From IMG/VR virus record IMGVR_UViG_3300035157_000383, positions 1 through 20,910 of that record: 20,910 bases of DNA. One strand, given 5' to 3'. Positions 1 through 12,000 of this stretch are shown here, piece by piece. This DNA is from a virus. The notes below the pieces were generated by a model. It saw only the letters and a list, made by a program, of their open reading frames with translations, did not search any database and had not been told where the DNA came from. Within the stretch, counting starts at the first letter, position 1. Each line of letters begins with the position of its first letter. Made by a program: the position numbers and the translations under genes.

Positions 1-3000
1 CGAGATCTCGCTTACATTTCGCATCTGAAGGAATTGAAGAAGAAGGATATTGCGTTTTCATGTCATCAAACGCCATTCCAGCAATCATTGCCTTATTCTT
101 CTGAATCATCCTGTAAGCGTCCTTAAATCGACTCCAAGAGTTAGTAATAACGTCAGATGGGAAATAGTAGTCTGGATAGTCAATTGCAATACTTGCTTCA
201 GCAAAATCGATGATTTCTTGCTTATTATTCAGAATATTACGTCTACCATCAAGGAATCTATTAGAAGCAATTGTATGGAAGGTAGAAACTGGATTTCCGT
301 AAAATGTCTTCTTATTACGGACTATCATGCCCTCAGAAAGAGTACCACCAGTAACTTGACTATAAGTTACTTCAGTTGTCCTAACTTGCTCAAAATCAAG
401 GAAATCAGCATTAATTCTTTGCTCAGAGTCGTAAAGCTCAGTTGGAGTGATAGAAGATTGTGAAATATCATCTAGGATCACGTTAGGGTTAGTTAGACTA
501 ACTAAACGCTCAAAGAGTAGTCCAAAGAAGGTTGTTCCCTTGTTAATGATCAATTCATCAACAATTTCATTATTAATTGGATCTTCATAAGGTGCAATGA
601 ATGTAATTTGGCCTGCTATCTTAGATGAGGCAGAATATATGAATTCATTGAGTCTAAGATCGAATATACCAGTTTCAAACTTAGGAGTACCTGAAGTCTT
701 ACTTACAACTAGTCTATCTGTCACATTACCAGCATTATCAATGTTAGTCTCTTCAACATAAGCAGTATCACCTTCAAGGTTGGTAATTGATTCACCAAAC
801 TCAAATATGGTAGGACTTGCGAGAGGAGTGATTGATTCTACTAATGCAGCAAATAATTCACCTCTCTTAATCTGCTCATTAAGATCAAATGTTCCAGTTA
901 AGTTAATAACGTCAATATGGTTAGTACCTGAATCGATAACAGTAGCAATGGTATCTGTATTCTGACCTTGTACCTGTTGACCTAATGTTGGGAATATACC
1001 GTAGTTTGAAGTGCCAAATCCATCATAAAGAGCAATCCTATAGATGGTAGTAGGTGTAACAGATATAGTCCTATAGTTAACCTTAGATGGTGGTTTAGGT
1101 GGCTCAGCAAATACTAAGTTACCACCAACAACTTGATATGAAGTACCAGGTGATTGAATAACACCATTAAGAGTAATCATTAACTGATTATCTTTAATAA
1201 TGACAGTTTCACCTTCAACAGTTATTGGGAATTGCTTCTTAATACCATCAAACTGATCTTGAATATTATCAAGCTTCTTAACAATAGAAGTTAGAATTTC
1301 CTCAGAAGATGTCAAACGCTTCTTACGGAAAAGCACCTCAGTGTTGTTATAGTCTGTGTAGATAGGTTGTGCAGCACCGAATGATGTAATCTGGTTTACA
1401 TTACTATAGTTGTTAATGTTAACTTGTTTTGTAAACTCAGTACCAATCTTACGTCCAGATACGTCCTTACCACCAGTCAGTTGTAACTGACCAAACATAT
1501 TGAAACCAGCAGGGTGGTTATTTTCTAATACCTGTGTCTTCCATTCTGTAATAGGAATCTCAGACTGTACAACATATGAGAAGTTCTGGTAGAAGAAACT
1601 ATCCTGAATCTTCTGGACAATTTCAGATGGTTTACCAACGTCATCAATAAATCGGCCTGGTGTCTTCGTTAGGGAGCCGATATTTAACACACCACGTGCT
1701 ATTGATAGGTTATCGATAAGACCAGATGCCTTAGATATCTCACCTGTTACTTTCTCACCTTCTGCCCAGTCACCAGTGTAATCAACGATCTTAAGAATCT
1801 TAGGACCAATTTGCCAACCAGTATTAGTAGATACCTTACCAGTTGCAGTAGCAGTTTCAACAGAAGATCCTTGGAATACTGCCTCTCCTTCTAAGAAACG
1901 AGATGTTTCAACAACAGCAACTGCTTTACCACCAAACACCTCAGTTAGAAGTACTTGACGACCAGATCCAGTAGTAAGGAATGTTATGTATGATCCAGCT
2001 TGTGCAGATGCTAATGTAAGACCAAATCTTAATTGATCAGATTCTAGACCAGCTGCATCACCAGCAATAGCATAATATGTCTGACCAGCAACTAAACTAG
2101 TTAAACCTGCGGTAGATGGTTTTGGTAATTCACCTTCTGTAGATCCAATGTCTTCAGCACGGAATTGGACTTCTGCACCAGTGGTTATACCATGTGGGAA
2201 GTTAAACTGTAGATAGTTAAGATCTAAGTTAACAACGTAGTTAAATTCTGATTTTAGAGTAACCGTTGGTTCGGATGAATATCCAGCACCACTGTTTTTA
2301 ATGATGATCTCACTAAGACGATTATTCTTAACAACTGCTTCTGCTTCTGCACCATCTCCACCACCACCTTCGATTACAACAGCAGGAGTTGATGTATATC
2401 CAGAACCTGGGTCAGTTATCTTGATCTGACTTAGTATTGATGTATTAAAGAGTTGTAGGTTAACAGGGAAGGTAATCTCTGGTTTTAGAGTATAGTCATG
2501 TGAATAACCGAAACCAAATTCATTATTCTTCAGTCTCTTAATCTTACCAATATTAGTACCTGTTAAGAATACAGATGCACCAGATCCTTCTTCTGGAATA
2601 ATAACATTAACAGATCCACCAGAACCTGCAAGTGTTTGTCCTAGTATTCCTGGAATACTATCAATATCAATAGATGCAATAGTATATCCTTTACCTGGAT
2701 CTGCTACTTGAGCTTGAGTGATTGTGCCTGATCCTACCTCAGCATCAAACTCAACAGTAATAGTTGCTTTACCACCTTCTCCATCTCCATTAACAGGGAC
2801 TTCATAGTAAACACCTGGAGCATACTCAGTACCTCCATCAACTACTACAATCTTCTCAATCTGTCTGTAAGATGCAATATCATTAATGATAGGTAACTTC
2901 TGATAGAAACCACCAGGAGATACTAGTTGAATACTATTGATTGGACCAACTGCTCTAGTAGAAGTTGTAGAATAGTATGAATATACATTACCAAATTCAT

Positions 3001-6000
3001 CAGTGCCAACTTCAGCAGAAGTCCTTTCTGGTTCTTTCAATAATGGGAATTGGAATTCAGTATCACTAAGTACTTGAGATATAGTAAAGGTACCTTGATA
3101 AGGTGTGGTGATAACATCAATGAATGAGTTATCTCCTACTGGAGAAGTACTTCCTGTCCTAGATGGATCAAAGTAGTAAGAAATGTTAGTAACATCACCC
3201 AATACTGAGAACTTAACGAATGGATAGTCTGCACCAGCTTCAGGTATACCTGGTGTGCCAGATCTAGTAATATTATTAAATGAGTATTCTAGTTTATACT
3301 GGTTGTCTTGAGAGAATGATAGGTAATAACCTAAGTTAGATGTATCAGATAAGTCAAAGACATATTGATGATTTCTAGTAAACTCTAGAGTTGGATGCTT
3401 CGCATATATGTTAACATTACCGATAGAATTAGCATTAAATGTAGGATCTTGTGATGCTACATCTCTAATACCAAATGTAAATTCTCTAGTACCAATAACT
3501 TGATCAACGAAGAATGATCCATTAAATTGTGTACCTTGGAAACCTTCGGTGTATATAATCTCATCCTCAATGAATCTATGAGGGGTAAGAGATGTGCAAT
3601 ATACTAAATTAGTCCTTGTATCAGCAGTCCTAAGAATATCCTTCTCAAGACGTGCAGTAACACGAATCTTCTTAACAGATGCAAATCCAGATATAACTAC
3701 ACTCTTTCTATCTTCTGCTTCAGTTATATTAACACTACTAACTGAAACAACGTCTTCTGGAATGTATGTTGAACCAGGTTGAATCTCTACAATTTGTACT
3801 GTATAGTTGTTACCTAGATCATATGGAAGAGTCCTAGCAAAAGCACTTATTGGTTGTGAAGTGGACTCCCATGTCCAAGTTACACCACCATCAGATACAG
3901 CACCAGTAGTATGTGTTGGAGGAGTTGTACCAGATACACCTGCACCACCTGCACCGACAACATATACATTCAACTTATGCCATACTTTCTGACCTACAAC
4001 ATATAACTTACCATTATCCCACTCAGGCATATCATTGCCTAGGTATTGAGGCATTGGATATGGATGCTCAGTTAGATCAACTGTAAACTTACCTGCATCA
4101 TCTACAAACGCCCAGTTAATTAAACCGTCAGTTACAACACCACCAGTATGTACTGGAGGAATTGTACCTGTAGTACCTGTACCTTGTGACTGGTAGATCT
4201 TCTTATCATAATATCTCTTCTCACCAGTTGTTACTGATACACCTGCTGCCCAAGGTATCTCAGGTTCTTCAACTGAGAAGTATGTACCAGCAATTTGGTT
4301 TATATCTCCAACGTCTGTCTTAAATCTATCAGTATTATTGAATGTACCATATATCTTACCAACCTTATACTTGTTACCCATTCCTGGGTCAGTTAAAGAA
4401 TTAGCATTTGGAATATCAACAATAGTACCATATCCAGCAACAACATCATTACCAGCAACAGTGGTGAATTGTTGAATTGTAGATCCCTTAGTTAACTTAA
4501 CATCTTGGTTGAAAGTGAATTCAAGGACATTATCAATCTTACTATATCCAGCATCACGAATATAAAACTTACTGATTACATCAGCAGATATTGTAAGTTT
4601 CTTACCTAATGGTGATGGTATGGTAGAAGTCTTAGTTGCATACTCATTCTTAGCAGAAGTAAATGTATATGTTCCAGGAATGTAAGTAGCAACAGTCTGA
4701 GACATATCAAGGATCTGTAAACCACCAGCACCAACTGTCCAAGGACTAAATGCTGAAACAGTCTGATCTACCCAAGTGGTAGCAGTCTCAATATCAGAAA
4801 ATTCAATATTAGTATATTTTGTTAATCCAGTTAATGTATATGCTGCTCTCTTATCATGCTGTCTATCAAACTTAATTAGAGCAACATCTGAAATGCTAGT
4901 AGTAATAGCGATCTCATCAGTTGGTACTGTATAAGAAGAAGTATATGGAGCAAGATCATCAATTACTAGATCATCAATCCAACCAATAAAACAGTTACCT
5001 GTATTAGGTCCACTATACTTACCAGCAACAGTAATATCTGCAATACTAATATCTGAAGTAGATTGATAGTTAACTACAAGGTTACCATTAAAGAATACCT
5101 CATACTGATACAATCCAAGAGATTCTTCTCTCTTCTGGAAGGTTACATGTACCCATGCAGCACTACCGAAGTTAGTCCAATAAGTGTTAGCAGTTGATGT
5201 TGCAACTTCTACTGAGTTTACATATAAAACTACCTTTCCGTAGTTACCACTAGTATTATCTCCATCCAATTCTACCTGAATAGAATCTCCAGTAATAGGT
5301 GTTATATCAAATAGTAATGGTTTTGTAGTACTAGCATGATGTGCTGTAGCCATTGCCATCCATGCTCTCATACTCCACTCTGTGCTTTGTAAGTTATAAG
5401 CAGGAAGTTTAACAGGGCATACACCACTTAACTTAAGAGCACTAGTGCCAAACTTATAGATTGATGTATCAATAGAAGCATTACCTGGTGTATGTAACGC
5501 CAGTGTTGCTAGATTCTGCTTTGTGAAGTCGTAATCTAAATCAAGAGCATCGTTAAAACGATATGATGCCATCTGATCAGATTGCCTACGATCTACAGCA
5601 ATAATGCAGTCTCCAGAATTGTCTAATGTATGAGACTTAGCTTGGAAACCAATATTGACAGTATCATCAACCTTAGTCTCTTTAATTACAGTACCATCAT
5701 ATTTTAGATAATGAATAACAGAATATCTCTGATTCTCAGATTCTATAACATCAGATACTAAACTATAGTTTCCAAATACATCTACATTAACACCAGCATG
5801 GCGAATAGAGTCTATAGATCCACTAACAGTTACTGTCTTAGTCCATTCCCATGCAGTATTAGCAGTTGCTATTGGGAACTTATTAAGTTGGATTTTTTCA
5901 TACTTGGTTGTAGCACTATTATAAACATCCCAAATCAATAAGACATCATCATACTCATCGATGATGAACTGTGGGTTTCTTACATATCCACCTACAGTTG

Positions 6001-9000
6001 GAATTTGTCTAATATACTCAATCTCAATGTTTGCACCGTCATACCAGAATACACCAAATATACAGTCATTATTTTGCTTGTTAATACCAACAAAGAAGAA
6101 CCTATCATCAGATATCCACTTAATCTGATTAATCATCTCTGAATCATCAGCAGATGCAATCTTTCTCTTCTCTACAAGGTCACCATCCCTATCACACTGA
6201 ATGACCCACATATCATCAGGATCAGGTGAGTTACTATCAGTATAACCTGCAATGTAAATTCTCTTCTCTTGATCTAATGCTATACTTGTTACATAATCTC
6301 TTCTTGCAAGACCTGATATACCAGCAATTGATCTTTGCCACTTAAGAATACCATCTGGAGCATTAGCATTATTGAATCCAGACTCATACTGTCCTAACCA
6401 AACGTCTGGGTTATATGCAGCATTATTAGGATCATATGTTTGACCAGCAAGGTATATTACATCGTTTTCTAAAGATTCGTCAATATGCATTTTGACGAAT
6501 TCCATCTTCTTAGTACCAGCATTCTGTGGTATAAGATTTCTTTCCCATACAAGTTGGCCTAGGTCATCAAACTTAGCAAGAATTGCTGACTGATCACCAT
6601 CTGTCTCTAATACACTACCACAGATATAAGTCCATCTGTCTGCTGTAGTCCAAGAATCCCAAATACTAACACTACCAGCTGCTTCTGTATACTCAGTCAA
6701 CCAGTAACGTGTCTTCTTAAATTGCTGTGGATGAGATACCCTTATTTGAGGTGGATTTGTAGAACTATAACCATTACCAGAATTGATAATATTAATTCTA
6801 TTAATCTGACCTGTGCCTTCCAATACCAACTGCAATTCAGCATCCTGACCAGATGCAGTAATTAACTCAAATGTAGGAGGAATATCAGTATTATATCCTG
6901 TACCAGCTTGTGTTACATTAATTCTCTCAACACCAGCAACAACCTTAACTTTATAAGTCTTACTTGTGTTATCAATAACAGGACGTGAATTTACAATAAT
7001 TTCATCCTGTTGTCTTAACTCATGTCCTACAGAAGTAGTAATATTACCGTAACAACGATCACCAATAATTGATTTAGTATAAGCAACTATTGATTGACCT
7101 TTAACAGATTCAATAATAGCAGATGCACCAAATCCACCAGTACCTTCATTATCGAAGAATACAGTGTCATTTACCTGATATGAAACACCTGGGTTTTCAA
7201 TAACAAATCCATCAATTTTAGCATTCTCAAACTGAGTAGTTGTATCAACTTCAATATCAACTCTAGACTCTTCCGATACTCTTGGGAAGTAATCATATAT
7301 CTGTAGAGTTGACTCTTCAGACATTTGCAACAATTCTTGTTGCTCATTAGCATCTATTAAACCATCATTGTTAGAGTCTTGTATTTCAAATATAATAGGA
7401 TATCCTTCTATCTCAGTAGTGAATACATCTGCCTCTTGGTTTGGTTGACGATCAACATCAATATCAACATCGGTGTATGGATCTCTATAACGGACAACAC
7501 CATCAGGAATATTCTCTTGTGTTGCAAGTTGATTAAAGTTCCAATCATCTGGTAATGAGTTGAACTGTGGACCCATGATATATGGATACTCAGGAATACC
7601 TGCATCACTAGCATCAATGGTGATAAAGTAAGCATAGACTCCATCTGGGAAATCAGGTGTCTTACAGAAACGACCATTATAGTTGTCTAAATCACCAGAC
7701 TGGAAATCATAGTAGTAGTCATCTACAAAGGTACCAGGAGCATATGTTGCTATAGGAGGACCATCTACCCTAGAAGGGTTAGGATTAGTTGCTTCATCAT
7801 ATACAACATTAGACTTCAATTTAAAGGATGTACGCATCCTTCTGATACCACTATTCTGATCAGTAGGATCAATGTATCCATATGGACCATATATTGGGTT
7901 ACCATCAAATGCCCAACCCAATATAGGTGAGTGTTGATAGTTAGCTGCTACTTCTTGGAAATTCTGTGTAACAGGGTTTAAGAATACGTTATCACCAACA
8001 ACATATCTTAATTCTTTAGGATCTGATAGGTGAGCATATTCACCACCAAACTGATTGTTATATCCAGTAAATACATAACCCCTTGCATTATCAAATTTAG
8101 ATGCAAGATCATATTCTAGGTTTTTATTCCACTGGTATACAGTAGGTGTAAATGACGCTAATTGACCTACTGCTTCGAGTCTAACAGTCGTTGTGCCCTG
8201 TATATACCCAATACCCTTGTTAGTAATAGTTACACCTAATACACGACCTTTATCTTCTCCAATCGTGCCGATTGTTGCTTTAGCGATAGCACCGAAACCT
8301 TCACCATTAATGATTATATTTGGTGCAGTAGTATAAGATTCACCAGAGTTAATAATAGCGATAGAAACGATTCTACCATTAATAACGATTGGTTGTGCTA
8401 GAGCACCTTCACCAGAGTTAACCTTAATAGCAGGAAGTGAAGTATAACCGCTACCAAAGTTTGTGACAGCTACGCTACTAATAGGACCACGGACGTTTGC
8501 AGTTGCAGTAGCACCAGTACCCCCACCACCAGTAATAGAAACTAGAGGTTGTGTTGTATATCCTGTTCCTGGTTGCTCAACTAGAATTCTTGTTACTCTA
8601 CCACCAGTAATAACTGCCTGTGCAGTAGCACCAGATCCACCACCACCAACAATAGAAACTAAAGGTGATTCTGTATATCCACTACCTTCAGTAGTCATAT
8701 CAAAGGATGTTAGACTACCATTAACGATAACTTCAGCAACAGCACCTGATCCTCCACCACCTGTAATTTCTACGTTAGGTTTAGCACCAGCATCATATGA
8801 CTCTCCAACATTAGTTACACTAATAGATGTTAGAGGACCATATTGGATAAACTCTCTTGATTTGTAAGACCAGATAGAAACACCATTAACCCAAGCACCA
8901 ATTGGTGTTCCTGGATCTATAGTTTTTCTCTCAGATATAGTTTGGACTATTCTAGGGAATCTTAGTAATTTTCTTTGGTTACCTGGAATAAGAGCAGATC

Positions 9001-12000
9001 CTGTAAATGGACCTATCTTATAGTTTGGTAGACCAGATGCAGCAACATAAACGTAATTGTCATTAAAGAAGGTATTCTGAATGTTTGTAGTAAACTCACT
9101 AACCACACTATTGATAGAAGTGATGTCAGACTTACCTCTGTTTAAATCCACCGATAGTAAAATATTACCTTGAGGTATGATGTCGGTTGGTACGTTAATC
9201 TGATATGAGAAGGTAAATTGGTCAATCCTTGATGTTACAGTAAATGTGCCGTTGTACACAACAGGGTTAGCACCATATATCGTAACCTGATCGGATACTA
9301 GTAGACCGTGTGGGTTATTACAAACTACAGTAGCAGTTTGATTATTAACACCACCAGGAGTAATAGTACCAACTTGAATCAATTTCTTGACGTTATATAA
9401 CCAAGATTGGAGTCTTAACTCCTCAGCAGTAGATCCAAGGTTTGCAACCTTCAGTTTATCACCACCAAGGTAGTAACTACCAGTATCGTTTAGTACTGTG
9501 GTACCTGCTTCAGCAATACCTAAAATCCTTAACTTACATTCCGTTGCAGTGTCTTTATTGACATATACGAAAATATCTGACTGAATTATAGTACCAGGAT
9601 CCCAATCTTCGACGATTCCATTCTTAGACCTAGTACACTCGATAAACTGGTTTAGAGACTTCTCTTTATACTGGACTTGCTCCTCATCATTGATTCTAAT
9701 AGTACCATTCCTTTCGGGCCATCCAATAGTGGAGTCAACGGTTATGATTTGACCAGTTGTAGTAAGAGGCTCAACTAGACGAGTTTTATAAGGTATGATG
9801 AAGCTACCAACTAAGGTTTCTTCGGATATTGCCAATTCATAGATGGTGTCAGTACCTTCAATGATAGTAATGACGTTTTCAATCAATGCAGATGCATTGG
9901 TAACACTAGAGTCTACTTCATCAGCATATTGGTTAACTTGAGAGTCTATTAGGTTTGCAGGATCACCAGATATCAACTCAGCACGTAAAATAGTGTCTAC
10001 AACCCAAGTTGCATGAGATGGACTGATAATTTCATCTTTTGGATAGTAAAGAGAAACATCTTCACCAAATAAGATCTTAAAGAGGTATTGTGTTGCTAAT
10101 TCTGTACCTTTCGAGATATAGAAGTCACTAATATTCTTAATTACCTGTACTGGGTTAACTTTAGAAAAATCAATATCCAAAGTAGGCAAATACTGCCTTC
10201 TAAACTTATCAAAGACTTCTTTAATGAATAAAGAGTCAAGGTTGGTTACAGCAGCACCAGCAAGGTGATTTGATTGCCTTAAAGCTGCTTCTCCAGCATA
10301 TATCTCATTATGGAGGTTATCATACCCAACTGGTCCAGAAACGCCTCTAGCACACCCTAGGAAGGCACTAGGAGAGTATCCTGTACCATCTTCTATAATA
10401 TCAAATCCAGTAACCTGATCAAACCCAACATCTACTGATGCTCTTGCTGCTTTTGGTTCTGCGATGTATATTTTAGGAGGTTCTGTTTCAGAGTAACCAG
10501 ATCCAAAATCAGTGATGTTAATATCGGTAATTTCACCATTAAAGATAGTAGCAGCTGCTTTAGCACCAGTACCACCTATTGGTTCTCCATATCCGTCTTT
10601 TCTATCGTCTACAATATAAACTGAAGGTGCATCGGTATATCCTTGTCCACCAGTCAACATTTCGATATTTGTTACTGATCCAGACGCTACAGTAACGTCT
10701 AATATCTGAGCACCAACTGGATCAATAATTTTCACCCTAGGAGGTGTAATATACCCTCTACCACGGTTAGTAATCTGAATTTCGTATACTTGACCGTCTT
10801 GGTTAATTCTTGATATTGCTTGAGCATTAATTCCACCAATAGGTGCTTGGTCGATGTAAACTACAGGTGGATTGCTATATCCACTGCCCATTTCGTCAAC
10901 AGCGATACTTCCTATATTAACTCTACCTTCAGAGTCGATAGTAGGAGCACCAATGGTTGCACCACCAGGATTCTTGAATGATATGGCAGGAATGAAGTCA
11001 TATCCACTACCACTATCAGTAATAGTAATAGTATCCACCATTCCAGTCTCATCATTGACTGTAAGACTTAATCTGGCAGCTGTACCATTAACATTACTAG
11101 CATCAGCAACAATAGGGATAGGTGGGTTGTATGAAGAGTATCCTTGACCACCATCGATCAAATTGATGTCTTTAATACCACCAATTAGAGATCTAGCAGT
11201 AGCATTCTTACCAGTGGTACTAGTAATAGTAACTTTAGGTGCAAAGTCTAATCTATACTTAGATCCGCCACTTTTGGGGATTAAACTGGTAATTATGCCA
11301 GCATCAGACACCTTAGCAATTGCTGAGGCTCCTGAACCGTAACTAGGAGGAATATATTCAACAGAACGAATATGAATATCATCAGCAGCTCCGATTTCAT
11401 TTTTAAAGACAATTGTGTCTTCAAAAACGGTAAAATCGTCATATGGGATTTGTAAACGACCATTTTTGTTGATTACGAGTCCAACTTCCGAAGTTGGAGT
11501 GTAACTTGCTCCAGAAATCCTTAATGGGTAAATTTTAGTGTTTTGCCACTCTTGATAAGGGATAGAATCGCAAACTTTGATTGTCTGATCCGAATATCCA
11601 ACCAAATAAGTGATTTGAGTGAATTCTGAGTCATCAGATCCAATTTGATCTCTAGGTGCTTCTGCAAAACGAATATTTTGCCCTTCTACAAAATAATCGA
11701 CTCCAGGTACCTTCATATCATTGTAAGCGACTACAATGAGGTGATCTGCCGAGGTTGGAGCTACTGGAGTACCTAAAAAGCTTAATGGGAAGATGGTTTC
11801 AGTGCCATCAAACAATGTAAAGGGATTTTCTAGTTGTTGCTTCTTCTTATTGAATTGGGGGTAAGAGATCCCAGGAGTAATAATAACATCAGGACCACGA
11901 GTAACAGATTCATAGTAAATTACCTCATTATCAATCATTATGGAGCCATCTTGCTCCTGGAATCCATCTATGCTCTCAATTTCAATCTTTTTATCGTACA

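Noticed and set aside
50-463. Plus-strand frame of 137 codons
   Set aside because: It lies opposite the giant minus-strand frame, whose translation here (DYPDYYFPSDVITNSW and similar) matches phage structural protein patterns. The plus-strand product has no recognisable motif.
7171-7677. Two minus-strand frames (7171-7353 and 7408-7677) in another phase
   Set aside because: They are leucine/serine-rich out-of-phase readings of the YHYH and EF-hand region of the giant gene, where the main frame is clearly coding.
8463-8867. Plus-strand proline-rich frame of 134 codons
   Set aside because: It is the complement of the glycine-rich GGxGY repeat units; the proline runs are antisense glycine codons.
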